Below are positions 32,504-42,017 of a stretch of DNA of 64,000 bases, in pieces. The notes under the pieces were generated by a model. The model was not told the origin of the DNA. It made no database searches and was given only the letters and a program-made list of their open reading frames with translations. A program made the translations under genes and the position numbers. This stretch comes from an uncultured Christensenella sp. Its GTDB lineage: Bacteria > Bacillota > Clostridia > Christensenellales > Borkfalkiaceae. The DNA is taken from positions 1 through 64,000 of the forward strand of contig CAJTXM010000005.1 of the NCBI GenBank assembly GCA_910583545.1. The letters run 5' to 3'. Each line of letters opens with the position of its first letter. Within the stretch, counting starts at the first letter, position 1.

Positions 32504-33190
32504 ATGGCAGTCTTAGCACCCGTCTTGGAGAGAAAACTTAATACCGAAGAAAAAACGGCGGAGGCGCGCAATACTGCGCTTATGAATGAAGAAGACCGTC
32601 ATAATTCCCAGATAAGCTCGAAATACAAAGCGCTTATCAATCCCGACGCAACGGCACACGACGTTCTCGGAAAAGAGGTTACTGTTCAGCGTCGTTCCGA
32701 AATTACTGCTGTCCCCGTAAAGGAGCAAAAACCGTTTCTCGTTGAAAACGCTCGTGTGGATTCAGATCTTTTCCGCGCTGACAGTGTGATAAACCGTAAA
32801 ACGGAAATTTCTGCAATTGCGGAAGAGGAAGAGAACGAAGATCTCCGTCCTACGCTGGAAACTATTAAATACAGAACAGAGAATAAGAGCAAGATTGTTA
32901 TTGACGATAAAATAAGCAATAAAAAATCTAGACTCTCAAAACTTTCAAAGCGCGATATAATAATTATCGCAGCGACGGCGTTGGTCGTTTTGGCTTTATT
33001 CATTCTCGTTGTCATAAATTCTGCGGTTTTATCTAACATAAACAATGAAATCGATTACTTGCAGTCTGATCTTGCCATCGCGCGTGAAGACTATAACGAA
33101 GCGTTAAAGATCAAAGAAGACTATCTGGAAGAGAATAATATATCGCAGATAGTAAATCAGTTTGCCGCAGAAATGGGAATGGTAAAATAA
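32504..33190 (+). CDS. ftsL: FtsL-like division protein with long N-terminal domain
   Basis: 228 residues. The C-terminal part is FtsL-like: a membrane helix at about residues 149-173, then a leucine-zipper-like coiled coil (NNEIDYLQSDLAIAREDYNEAL). About 148 residues precede the membrane helix, rich in charged residues and predicted cytoplasmic; usual FtsL proteins have only 20-40. The gene position between rsmH and ftsI fits FtsL. The long tail is a lineage-specific extension whose role is not known. Confidence 0.8.
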   Translation: MAVLAPVLERKLNTEEKTAEARNTALMNEEDRHNSQISSKYKALINPDATAHDVLGKEVTVQRRSEITAVPVKEQKPFLVENARVDSDLFRADSVINRKTEISAIAEEEENEDLRPTLETIKYRTENKSKIVIDDKISNKKSRLSKLSKRDIIIIAATALVVLALFILVVINSAVLSNINNEIDYLQSDLAIAREDYNEALKIKEDYLEENNISQIVNQFAAEMGMVK

Positions 33191-33216
33191 ACGAATAATA
33201 TTCAGGAGTAAATAAA

Positions 33217-34962
33217 ATTAAAAAATTAATTAAATCGGGTTTTTCGATCACGGTTTTACAAAAGAGGTTATTGTCATTGGGTTTGGCAATAGCCTTTATT
33301 TTTTGCCTGATTTTCGCAAGGCTCATTTATGTTCAGCTTGTTTGGGGTTCGGAACTCAAATACCGCGCGACCGATCAATGGAACAGGGAAATTCCCATAA
33401 TTGCAGGAAGGGGATATGTTTACGATACAAACGGACAGATCCTTGCGGGAAATCTTACAACGTACAGCATTTTCGTTCGTCCGAACGCCGTTGAAAACGC
33501 AGAATATACCGCAACGGTTCTGAGCGGAATTTTTTCGCTTGATCCGAACGCCGTTTTGGAAAAATTGAACGGCGGTAAAGTTTCTGAAATTACTATTGCA
33601 AGACAAGTCCCGAAAGAAAGCGTTGAAAAACTTGTATCCTACGATTTGCCCGGAGTATATTATTCGCGTGATAATACGCGAAGCTATACTTACGGAAGCG
33701 CGCTGTGTCAGGTTTTGGGCTTCACTTCCAACGACGGTTCGGGGCTGTCGGGAATAGAAAAGTACTACAATGAAGTTTTGAGCGGAACCGACGGAGAAAT
33801 AAGCTATACGACGGATATAGTCGGTAAAGAAACGGAAAATTCCGTCGTAGTTTATACCGAAGCGGTTGACGGCGACGGGGTACAGCTGACTGTCGATATA
33901 GACATTCAGCTTGCGGCGGAGGAGGCTATGCGTTCGGCTTATATTTCAAGCGGAGCAAAGTCGGTTTCCTGTGTTGTTTTGAATCCGCAGAATTTCGATA
34001 TTCTGGCAATGGTCAATTATCCTTCGTACGATTTAAATGACGTGCCGAGAGACGATACCGAAAAATTGAATTCCCTGTCGCGAAACAGTATTGTCTGCGA
34101 TATATACGAGCCGGGTTCGACATTCAAAGTCGTTACTGCGGCAGCTAATATAGAAGAATATTTAAAAGGCAATAATAAGGCGTTTTCAAATTCGTATATT
34201 TTCAACGGAAGCCGGACAAGAACGGTAGACGGAACCAAGATAAAATGCTGGTCTGACCATGCTAACGGCAAGCATTATAATCAGAATCTTGCGTCTGCGC
34301 TCAATAACAGTTGTAACCCGTGCTTTACGGATATAGCGTTATCGCTCGGGAAAGAAACATTTTATAATTATCTAAATAATTTCGGTTTCGGAAACGTTAC
34401 GGGGCTTGATTTTAACGGCGAAGCTCTGGGTATGCTTGTTCCGCAGTCGTTAGTAAGGGACTGCGATCTTGCGAGAATCGGTTTCGGTCAGACCGTCGCC
34501 GTCACGGGGTTACAGCTTGCGTGCGCTACGGCGGCAGCGGTAAACGGAGGAAATTACTATGTTCCGAGGCTGTTGAAATCAGTAATTCTGTCCGATAAAA
34601 AACAGGTTTACAACAAACCTGTTCTCAAATTCAATCCTATTTCGGAAAAAGCTTCGGCATTGCTTGCCCAGATGCTTGAAGGCGTGGTTACTGAAGGGAG
34701 CGGAAAAAAAGCGTTTATCGAAGGATACAGAGTAGGCGGTAAGACGGGAACGGCACAAAAATATGAGGACGGGCATATAGCAAGCGGTAAATACATATCG
34801 TCATTCGTCGGATTCTTCCCTGCGGATAAACCTCAGTATCTTGCACTGATTATTGTTGATGAACCTCAGGGAACATATTACGGAAGTTCGGTAGCCGCTC
34901 CCGTCGCACGTGAAATTTTTCAGGATATAATCAACATCAAGAATTTAAAGCCTTACGTTTAG
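33217..34962 (+). CDS. ftsI: FtsI/PBP2-type peptidoglycan transpeptidase
   Basis: 581 residues if started at the ATT 33217. AGGAG (33204-33208) lies 8 nt upstream of that ATT, and the resulting N-terminus (KKLIKSGFSITVLQKRLLSL) supplies the cytoplasmic basic segment normally found before the single membrane helix (about residues 20-40). TTG starts further in (33271, 33277) would leave almost none. The catalytic motifs are intact: SxxK in EPGSTFKVV, SxN in NNSCNPC and KTG in GGKTGTAQ. It crosslinks septal peptidoglycan. No PASTA domain is visible. It lies between ftsL and murE. Confidence 0.92.
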   Translation: MKKLIKSGFSITVLQKRLLSLGLAIAFIFCLIFARLIYVQLVWGSELKYRATDQWNREIPIIAGRGYVYDTNGQILAGNLTTYSIFVRPNAVENAEYTATVLSGIFSLDPNAVLEKLNGGKVSEITIARQVPKESVEKLVSYDLPGVYYSRDNTRSYTYGSALCQVLGFTSNDGSGLSGIEKYYNEVLSGTDGEISYTTDIVGKETENSVVVYTEAVDGDGVQLTVDIDIQLAAEEAMRSAYISSGAKSVSCVVLNPQNFDILAMVNYPSYDLNDVPRDDTEKLNSLSRNSIVCDIYEPGSTFKVVTAAANIEEYLKGNNKAFSNSYIFNGSRTRTVDGTKIKCWSDHANGKHYNQNLASALNNSCNPCFTDIALSLGKETFYNYLNNFGFGNVTGLDFNGEALGMLVPQSLVRDCDLARIGFGQTVAVTGLQLACATAAAVNGGNYYVPRLLKSVILSDKKQVYNKPVLKFNPISEKASALLAQMLEGVVTEGSGKKAFIEGYRVGGKTGTAQKYEDGHIASGKYISSFVGFFPADKPQYLALIIVDEPQGTYYGSSVAAPVAREIFQDIINIKNLKPYV

Positions 34963-34970
34963 GAGGAGTT

Positions 34971-36407
34971 ATGAAAATAGGTGAGCTTTTACATTATATC
35001 GGATATTCTGAGTTCGGAGGAAATCCGGAAATTACTTTTACGGGGCTGTGTGCGGACAGTCAGAAGGTAAAACAAGGCGATTTGTTTTTATGTTATCAGG
35101 GAACGGAGTGCGATTCGCATCAGTTTGCCGAAGACGCGAAAAACAGAGGGGCCGTTGCTCTCGTGTGCGAAAAGAAGCTTGACTGTGAGTTGCAGCAGAT
35201 CATAGTTCCCGACGGAAGAGCCGCCGTTGCAGAAATTGCCCGCGTTTTTTACGGTTTTGCTGATAAAAAATTAAAATTGATAGGAGTTACGGGCACCAAC
35301 GGCAAAACTACGACAACGTATATGCTTGACGGAATTTTTAAAGCGGCAGGGAAAAAAGCCGGAATTATCGGAACTCTCGGAATAAGTTATTGCGATAAAT
35401 TTATATCACCTGAACTGACAACTCCAGATCCTATATATCTTCATTCGGTATTTGCCGATATGGTAAACTGCGGAGTGGAATACGTTTTTATAGAGGTTTC
35501 TGCACACGCGATTTATTTCAATAAAATTGCAGGTCTGAAATTCGAGGTCGGTATATTTACTAACTGCACACAGGATCATCTCGACTTTTTCGGCAATATG
35601 CACGATTATTCCGAATGTAAAATTTCGTTTTTCAGCGGGAACAGATGCGCTTATTCCGTAATTAATTCGGACGATAAGACGGGCAGAAAAATTCTGTCTA
35701 AAACTGATAACGCAATCAGTTTCGGTTTGAAAAATCCTGCCGACGTATTTGCGGTAGATATTGTCGAAAAAATCAACGGGACGTCGTTTGTTTTAAACCT
35801 TTTTGATGAACTTTATGAAATAAATCTCAAAATACCTGCCTTACATAACGTTTACAACGCTATGTGCGCCTCTGCGTGCGCAAAAATATTAGGTATCGAA
35901 ACTTCGGCGATAGCGGAAGGATTGTCGAAACTAAAAGGCGTCGCAGGCAGACTTGAAAGAGTGGCTAATTATAACGGAGCGGATATCTTTGTTGATTTTG
36001 CGCATACGCCCGACGGACTTGAAAAATCTTTACAGGCACTCAAAAAGCTTTGCAAAGGCAATTTGTTCTGTCTTTTCGGCTGCGGCGGAAACAGGGACAA
36101 GACCAAACGCCCTTTAATGGGCAGAATTGCTGCTGAAAATTCCGATTTCTGCATAATTACTTCGGATAATCCAAGGTACGAAGACCCTTACGGAATAATA
36201 GCCGAAATCGAAACGGGAATTAAACCGCTGAACAAGAAATACGTTACCGTGACCGAGCGCGAAACGGCTACGGAATATGCAATAAATCTGCTTGAAAAGG
36301 GAGATATTTTACTGGTTGCCGGCAAGGGCGGAGAATATTATCAGGAAATAATGGGAATAAAACACAGTTATAACGACGCAACAGTCATTAAACGGATCAT
36401 CGGCTGA
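34971..36407 (+). CDS. murE: MurE, UDP-MurNAc-tripeptide synthetase
   Basis: 478 residues. P-loop GVTGTNGKTTTTYM (about residue 105) and C-terminal SDNPRYEDP. The DNPR motif marks meso-diaminopimelate as the amino acid added, so the wall should be of the meso-DAP type. ATP-dependent ligase in the cytoplasm. It follows ftsI by 8 nt. murF, the usual next gene, is absent. Confidence 0.95.
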   Translation: MKIGELLHYIGYSEFGGNPEITFTGLCADSQKVKQGDLFLCYQGTECDSHQFAEDAKNRGAVALVCEKKLDCELQQIIVPDGRAAVAEIARVFYGFADKKLKLIGVTGTNGKTTTTYMLDGIFKAAGKKAGIIGTLGISYCDKFISPELTTPDPIYLHSVFADMVNCGVEYVFIEVSAHAIYFNKIAGLKFEVGIFTNCTQDHLDFFGNMHDYSECKISFFSGNRCAYSVINSDDKTGRKILSKTDNAISFGLKNPADVFAVDIVEKINGTSFVLNLFDELYEINLKIPALHNVYNAMCASACAKILGIETSAIAEGLSKLKGVAGRLERVANYNGADIFVDFAHTPDGLEKSLQALKKLCKGNLFCLFGCGGNRDKTKRPLMGRIAAENSDFCIITSDNPRYEDPYGIIAEIETGIKPLNKKYVTVTERETATEYAINLLEKGDILLVAGKGGEYYQEIMGIKHSYNDATVIKRIIG

Positions 36408-36411
36408 CGGT

Positions 36412-37356
36412 ATGAAAGTATATTTATTGGCAATTTTATCGGCATTTTGCGTTTCTTTATTATTGCTTCTGATACTTTTGCCTCTTTTAAAGAGGCTAAA
36501 AGCAGGGCAGTATATTTTGGGGTACGTTAAAGAGCATAAGGACAAGGGCGGAACGCCGACTATGGGCGGACTTGCCGTAATTTCTTCTATAATAATAGTG
36601 GGGTTAGGCGTCAGCGGTATAGGCGACGGAAAAACCAATCTAACTTTAGCTATAACCGCAGGATTTACTGTGGTCGGGTTTTTAGACGACTTTCTGAAAA
36701 TTTACCGTAAGGATAACGGCGGACTTAAACCGTATCAGAAAATTCTTTTTCAGCTTGCTATTTCGGCAATAGCCGCCGCATATTGCTACGTTAACGAACT
36801 GACTGTACTTTTCGTTCCGTTCGGCGGTGGTTTAAGTTTTGATATCGGCTGGGGAATAATACCGTTAGTAATTTTCGTGTTTATTGCCTCGGTAAACTGT
36901 GTTAATCTTACAGACGGGCTTGACGGACTTGCAGGAGGGACAAGTCTTGCCTTTCTGTTCGTTTTGGGAATTATGCTTTCCGTTCAGAACAGCGGGAATT
37001 CGGCTCTTTGTTTTGTCGGTGTCGGCGCGATTGGTGCCTTTCTTCTGTTAAACGTAAATAAAGCAAGTATTTTTATGGGCGATACGGGCTCCCTTGCGCT
37101 CGGCGGTTTCATTTCGTGCGCGTGCGTTTTTTCTGGAAATACTCTTTATATACCGATTCTCGGAATAATGTTTGTACTTTCGGGAATATCCGTCATACTT
37201 CAGGTAATATACTATAAACGGACAAGGCGTAGAATCTTTTTAATGGCGCCGCTTCATCATCATTTTCAGATGAAAGGGCATACGGAATGTAAAATCGTTT
37301 ATGCGTACGTAACGGCTACCGCTCTTGTCGGAATATTATGTCTTTTGTTTATGTGA
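36412..37356 (+). CDS. mraY: MraY, phospho-MurNAc-pentapeptide transferase
   Basis: 314 residues with about ten membrane helices. Catalytic and metal-binding motifs: VVGFLDDFLKI, NLTDGLDGLAGG and FMGDTGSLALG, plus LMAPLHHHFQMKG near the C-terminus. It moves the phospho-MurNAc-pentapeptide to undecaprenyl phosphate to form lipid I. It starts 4 nt after murE. Confidence 0.96.
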   Translation: MKVYLLAILSAFCVSLLLLLILLPLLKRLKAGQYILGYVKEHKDKGGTPTMGGLAVISSIIIVGLGVSGIGDGKTNLTLAITAGFTVVGFLDDFLKIYRKDNGGLKPYQKILFQLAISAIAAAYCYVNELTVLFVPFGGGLSFDIGWGIIPLVIFVFIASVNCVNLTDGLDGLAGGTSLAFLFVLGIMLSVQNSGNSALCFVGVGAIGAFLLLNVNKASIFMGDTGSLALGGFISCACVFSGNTLYIPILGIMFVLSGISVILQVIYYKRTRRRIFLMAPLHHHFQMKGHTECKIVYAYVTATALVGILCLLFM

Positions 37357-37362
37357 GGGGAA

Positions 37363-38721
37363 ATGTATTTTAAAAATCAGAAATTTTTAGTAGCAGGAAT
37401 GTCAAAATCGGGAGAAAGCAGCGCTCGCTTTTTACTCAGACACGGAGCTGAAGTATTTATTTACGACGACGTTGTGAGCGAAACGATAAATACGATTATG
37501 GATGCGCTCGAAGAGCTCGGTGCGCATACTGTAACGGCTGAAAGCTTTATGGATGCGACTATTGTCTGCGATATTCTGGTATTAAGTCCAGGAATTCCTA
37601 TAGACAATCCTCTTCCCGTAGCATTCAAAAAGCAGGGCAAGACAATAATAGGTGAAGCCGAACTCGGCGCAATGTTTCTGAAGGCGAATACCGTTGCCGT
37701 TACGGGTACCAACGGCAAGACTACTACCGTTTCGATGCTTAATTCCATATTGACAAATTCGGGATTGACCAGCGTAGCTTGCGGTAATATCGGCGATCCC
37801 ATAATAAACGAAGTCGAAAATCTCGGTATAGACGATTATGCGGTCATAGAAATTTCGTCGTTTCAGCTTGAAACGCTTTCAAGTCTGCGTCCCCATATTG
37901 CGGTTATTACTAATATAACGGAAGACCACCTCAACCGTCACTACAATATGGAAAATTACGTCTTTCTGAAAGGTAAAATTTTGAGAAACCTCAAAGAGAG
38001 TGAATATGCGGTATTGAATTATGATGACGAAGTTGTGAGAAATTTTGCAAAGCACACGCGTGCAAAGCCGGTATATTTCTCTATCAACACGCGTATTGAC
38101 GGGGCTTATTACGAAAACGGTTCAATCTTCTTTAACGGAGAAAAGTATCTCGATGTTGACGATATGAGCGTGAAGGGTGTACATAACGTTTATAATGCGC
38201 TTGCCTGCGTTGCGGCATCGCATATACTCGGTCTTGATAAAGAAAAGGTTGCAGATGCGCTTATTTCGTTTAAAGGAATAAAACATAGGATCGAGGAGAT
38301 AGGCGTTGTAAACGGCGTAACTTACATAGACGACAGTAAGGGAACAAACGTTGACGCGTCGATAAAAGCCGTACAAACTATGCAGAATCCCACCGTAATT
38401 CTGTTGGGTGGTAAGGATAAGGGATATGATTATGCTCCGCTGTTCGAGGAGCTCAAAAACAGCAGAGTAATCCATTCTGTGTTATACGGAGAAAACAGAT
38501 TCAAATTGCTCAATTCCGCTATAAAGGCAGGTTATATAAGCTTTTCTCTCTGTTCCGAGTTCGATACGGCGGTTAAACTTTCGGGATATATCGCAAAATC
38601 CGGACAAAACGTATTGCTTAGCCCCGCAAGTTCGAGCTTTGACAGCTTTTCCAACTATGAAGAGCGCGGAGATGCGTTCAGAAAACTTGTGGAAGGTATG
38701 AATGAAAGCTTTGAAAAATAA
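37363..38721 (+). CDS. murD: MurD, UDP-MurNAc-Ala:D-Glu ligase
   Basis: 452 residues. P-loop VTGTNGKTTTVSM, EISSFQLET, and the C-terminal ILLGGKDKGYDY and LLSPASSSFDSFSNYEERG are all family motifs. It adds D-glutamate, which murI supplies. The 3' end overlaps ftsW by 20 bp. Confidence 0.96.
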   Translation: MYFKNQKFLVAGMSKSGESSARFLLRHGAEVFIYDDVVSETINTIMDALEELGAHTVTAESFMDATIVCDILVLSPGIPIDNPLPVAFKKQGKTIIGEAELGAMFLKANTVAVTGTNGKTTTVSMLNSILTNSGLTSVACGNIGDPIINEVENLGIDDYAVIEISSFQLETLSSLRPHIAVITNITEDHLNRHYNMENYVFLKGKILRNLKESEYAVLNYDDEVVRNFAKHTRAKPVYFSINTRIDGAYYENGSIFFNGEKYLDVDDMSVKGVHNVYNALACVAASHILGLDKEKVADALISFKGIKHRIEEIGVVNGVTYIDDSKGTNVDASIKAVQTMQNPTVILLGGKDKGYDYAPLFEELKNSRVIHSVLYGENRFKLLNSAIKAGYISFSLCSEFDTAVKLSGYIAKSGQNVLLSPASSSFDSFSNYEERGDAFRKLVEGMNESFEK

Positions 38722-39802
38722 GAAAAAAGCGGGAGATATCCCGCTTTTAATTTGTGTTTTTTTAATGGCGTGTTTCGGCTGTGTTATGATTTATTCTGCA
38801 AGTTCGTACACTGCGCAGGTTCAGTACGGGGATTCGCTTTATTTTGTAAAAAAACAGTTGATAGGCGTAGTGCTCGGGACTGCGGCAATGATAGGAACTT
38901 GTTTTCTGCCCTACAAAAAACTTATCAAATTCAGATATCCGGCTGTTATTATTGCCGTTATACTGTTAGTAATGGTGTTTATTCCGGGTATAGGAATTAC
39001 TAATTACGGAGCGACGAGGTGGATAGGTTTCGGCGGAATAACACTGCAACCGTCAGAAATAGCAAAGTATGCTTATGCGCTTTTCTCGGCTTCCTATTTT
39101 GCTTTGCATGCAGAGAAAGTCAAGACGGTGAAGGGCGTGCTTCCCGTGTTGATTGTCGGCGTTATATTCTGTGCGCTGATCATTATCGAGCCGAATATGT
39201 CTATCACGATGTGTGTTGCGCTTCTTATGCTCGCACTTGTGTTTTTAAGCGGAACAAATCTGAAACAGCTTACCGTCGTGCTTATACCTTTCGTAATCGC
39301 CGTACCGCTAATGATAATTTTAGAGCCGTACCGCTTGAAAAGACTGAGCGCGTTCATCGATCCGTGGGCGTCGCCAAAAGGCGAGGGCTATCAGCTAATA
39401 CAGTCGCTTTACGCGCTTGGTAACGGCGGACTTTTCGGTACAGGACTTTTCAATTCAACTCAGAAATACCGTTTCCTGCCCTTTGCCGAGAGTGACTTTA
39501 TTCTCTCGATTATCGGCGAAGAGCTGGGTTTTCTCGGGCTTCTGGCGTTTTTCCTGTGTTGCGGATTTATAATTTACAGGGGATTTAAAATAGCAGGAGC
39601 GTGTAAAGACAGGTTCGGCTATCTTCTGGCTTCGGGTTTTACCCTCGTTTACGGAATACAGGTTGTGATAAATGCGCTCGTAGTAAGCGGTACGATTCCG
39701 CCTACCGGTCTGCCGTTGCCTCTAATCAGCAGCGGTAACACGTCGCTCATTATAACTATGGCTTCTATGGGAGTCCTTTACAATCTGTCAAAGCAGGATT
39801 AA
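38702..39802 (+). CDS. ftsW: FtsW, septal lipid II polymerase
   Basis: 366 residues, SEDS family with ten membrane helices. ATRWIGFGGITLQPSEIAKYA (the conserved ARRW-like segment), FAESDFILSIIGEELGFLG and GLPLPLISSGNTSLI are signatures. With FtsI it builds septal peptidoglycan. The start overlaps the end of murD, so translation is probably coupled. Confidence 0.95.
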   Translation: MKALKNKKKAGDIPLLICVFLMACFGCVMIYSASSYTAQVQYGDSLYFVKKQLIGVVLGTAAMIGTCFLPYKKLIKFRYPAVIIAVILLVMVFIPGIGITNYGATRWIGFGGITLQPSEIAKYAYALFSASYFALHAEKVKTVKGVLPVLIVGVIFCALIIIEPNMSITMCVALLMLALVFLSGTNLKQLTVVLIPFVIAVPLMIILEPYRLKRLSAFIDPWASPKGEGYQLIQSLYALGNGGLFGTGLFNSTQKYRFLPFAESDFILSIIGEELGFLGLLAFFLCCGFIIYRGFKIAGACKDRFGYLLASGFTLVYGIQVVINALVVSGTIPPTGLPLPLISSGNTSLIITMASMGVLYNLSKQD

Positions 39803-39846
39803 CAATAAGATAATATTTTTCCATATAATGAAGTATATTTACTTAT

Positions 39847-39869
39847 GGCGCCGACGGTTGTCGGCGCCC
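39847..39869 (+). repeat. Strong hairpin between ftsW and murA
   Basis: GGCGCCGAC, loop GGTT, GTCGGCGCC: perfect 9-bp GC stem ending about 12 nt before ATG of murA. It has no T tract, so it is not a typical terminator; it could affect mRNA stability or murA translation. Confidence 0.7.
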
Positions 39870-39881
39870 GACGGAGCATTT

Positions 39882-41138
39882 ATGGAAAAATACATAATTA
39901 ACGGAGGAAACAAGCTATACGGAAACGTAAGAATTCAGACTGCTAAAAATTCTGTGCTTCCTATACTTGCGGCTACGGTTCTGACCGATAAAAAGGTCGA
40001 AATCCTGAACGTGCCTCAGATTACAGACGTCAAAAATATGGTAAAAATTTTATCGTGTTTGGGTTGTAAAGCCTCGTATGAAGAGGATAATATTATAATT
40101 GACAGTTCGTCTGCCGATTGCTATGAAATACCAAGCGCGCTCGCCCGTGAGTTGCGCTCTTCGGTTTTTCTGCTCGGTGCGGTTATTTCAAGGTTCCATT
40201 CGGCAAAAATTGCTTATCCGGGAGGATGCGATATAGGTCTGAGACCTGTAGATCTGCATCTCAACGGGCTTAAAAGACTCGGCGTGCAGATTACCGAAAA
40301 AAACGGATACATTATCTGCAAATGCGAAAAGCTTAAAGGAAACGAAATAATGCTCGATTGTCCCAGCGTTGGCGCGACGGAAAATATAATGCTTGCCGCG
40401 GTGAAAGCTGAGGGAACGACGGTTATTAAAAATGCCGCGCGGGAGCCCGAAATAGAAGATTTGCAGAATTTCTTAAACAGAATAGGTGCAAAAATAACGG
40501 GTGCAGGCAGCGGAACGGTGAGAATTGACGGGGTTTCAAAACTTTACGGCTGTCAATATCAGCCGATTCCCGACAGAATAGAGGCGGGCACTTTTTTAAT
40601 AGGTGCGGCAATGTGCGGAGGGGAAATTACCGCCGACGGGATTTATCCCGAAAATATCAGTTCACTTATACATAAACTTGCTGAAAACGGTTGCAAAATA
40701 CATATAAACAATGATAGAATAGTATTGGAAAATCATAAAACATTAACTTCCGTAAAATCGGTTGAAACAAGACCGTATCCGGGGTTCCCTACTGATTTGC
40801 AGGCTCAGTATACGGCTCTTTGCTGTATATGCGGCGGGCATTCGATAATTACGGAAAATCTGTTTGAAACCCGTTTCAAATATGTGCCCGAATTAAAAAA
40901 AATGGGTGCGGATATAACAGTCATAGACAGAAACGCGGTCGTGCGCGGAGTGGAAAAATTGAAGGGAGCGTCGGTTTTGGCGTACGATTTGCGCGGAGGC
41001 GCGGCATTGGTTCTTGCAGCGCTCACGGCTGACGGTTATAGCGAAGTTTTGGATATTTCCCATATCGACAGGGGGTACGGCTCTTTAGAGTATAAACTCA
41101 AAAAACTCGGGGCAGATATAAAAAGAATTACCGTATAA
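39882..41138 (+). CDS. murA: MurA, UDP-GlcNAc 1-carboxyvinyltransferase
   Basis: 418 residues from ATG 39882, which has GGAG 6 nt upstream. An in-frame ATG at 39828 lies before a strong hairpin and lacks a ribosome binding site. The catalytic Cys is in YPGGCDIGLRPVDLH, equivalent to Cys115, so fosfomycin should bind. NSVLPILAATVL is the N-terminal binding loop. It adds enolpyruvate to UDP-GlcNAc, the first committed step of peptidoglycan synthesis. Confidence 0.95.
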   Translation: MEKYIINGGNKLYGNVRIQTAKNSVLPILAATVLTDKKVEILNVPQITDVKNMVKILSCLGCKASYEEDNIIIDSSSADCYEIPSALARELRSSVFLLGAVISRFHSAKIAYPGGCDIGLRPVDLHLNGLKRLGVQITEKNGYIICKCEKLKGNEIMLDCPSVGATENIMLAAVKAEGTTVIKNAAREPEIEDLQNFLNRIGAKITGAGSGTVRIDGVSKLYGCQYQPIPDRIEAGTFLIGAAMCGGEITADGIYPENISSLIHKLAENGCKIHINNDRIVLENHKTLTSVKSVETRPYPGFPTDLQAQYTALCCICGGHSIITENLFETRFKYVPELKKMGADITVIDRNAVVRGVEKLKGASVLAYDLRGGAALVLAALTADGYSEVLDISHIDRGYGSLEYKLKKLGADIKRITV

Positions 41139-41142
41139 GATT

Positions 41143-41895
41143 ATGAAGTACTTAAGAAAAATGGTTGTGCTGATATTTGGTATTGTTTTCGTTGCCGCGC
41201 TTGTAATATGCGTAGGCAGGATTTTTGCCGTTAAAAACGTTAACGTAAATCTGATAACTTACGAAAACGACTGCACTGAAAGTTATGCGCAAATCAAAGA
41301 TACTTTGAAAAAATATAAGGGTTCGAGTCTGTTGTTTTTAAGCGAAGACGATATTGCGAAGTCGGTATCGGGAAGCAACTATGTAGTAACTTCCTGCGAA
41401 AAGAAATTTCCGTGCACGATTAACGTGACGCTTAAAGAAAGATTGGAAGTTTTTGCCGTTTCGGTAGGCGGAATATATTCTATGTACGATAACGACGGGA
41501 TATATCTTCGCAGTGCCGAAAATAATGAAAACGATATTGACGGAGCGGAAAACGTATTGCTTACGGGAATCGCCGTGGAGCAGCTTCCGTCTGTTGCGGG
41601 AATTGCAATGTCGTTTAAGGATACTTTCGGCGGACTTCGCTCCATTGTAACAAGTATAAATATCGATTCGAGACCGAATATCGAAGGTTACAGCGATAAA
41701 CTCATCTTTAATATGCGTTGCGGATTGATTATTCAGATAGACGATTACAAAGATAACAGCTTTGAAAAAATTACAGCTTCTTATAAAAAGTTCTGTTTAC
41801 TCAGCGACAGGCAAAAAATGAGCGGAACGATACGCGGGTATCGGATGGGGGACGAAATCGGTATAATTAACGCCGATTACTCTGCGTTAAAATGA
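41143..41895 (+). CDS. ftsQ: FtsQ/DivIB division protein
   Basis: 250 residues. A short cytoplasmic start, one membrane helix (about 8-27), then a POTRA-like domain (FAVKNVNVNLITYENDCTESYAQIKDTLKK) and a beta-rich domain. It bridges FtsL/FtsB-type proteins to the division synthase. Low sequence conservation is normal in this family; the position after murA and before ftsA supports the call. Confidence 0.8.
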   Translation: MKYLRKMVVLIFGIVFVAALVICVGRIFAVKNVNVNLITYENDCTESYAQIKDTLKKYKGSSLLFLSEDDIAKSVSGSNYVVTSCEKKFPCTINVTLKERLEVFAVSVGGIYSMYDNDGIYLRSAENNENDIDGAENVLLTGIAVEQLPSVAGIAMSFKDTFGGLRSIVTSINIDSRPNIEGYSDKLIFNMRCGLIIQIDDYKDNSFEKITASYKKFCLLSDRQKMSGTIRGYRMGDEIGIINADYSALK

Positions 41896-41905
41896 TTTGA
41901 TATTC

Positions 41906-41945
41906 CATACAAAAAAGCAGTCGTACGCGACTGCTTTTTTGTATG
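41906..41945 (+). terminator. Terminator after ftsQ
   Basis: AAAAAAGCAGTCG pairs with CGACTGCTTTTTT (41911-41923 with 41928-41940). The stem can be extended by CATAC/GTATG. It separates the mraZ-ftsQ operon from ftsA-ftsZ. Confidence 0.92.
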
Positions 41946-41951
41946 ATTTAG

Positions 41952-41980
41952 TTGACTTTATTTTTAGTATATTATATAAT
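41952..41980 (+). promoter_or_regulatory. ftsA-ftsZ promoter
   Basis: TTGACT (41952-41957), 17 bases, TATAAT (41975-41980). Located right after the terminator, so ftsAZ has its own promoter. Confidence 0.8.
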
Positions 41981-42017
41981 TAAGAAAATGCTATTTGATA
42001 CAGGGCGGCTATAAGTT

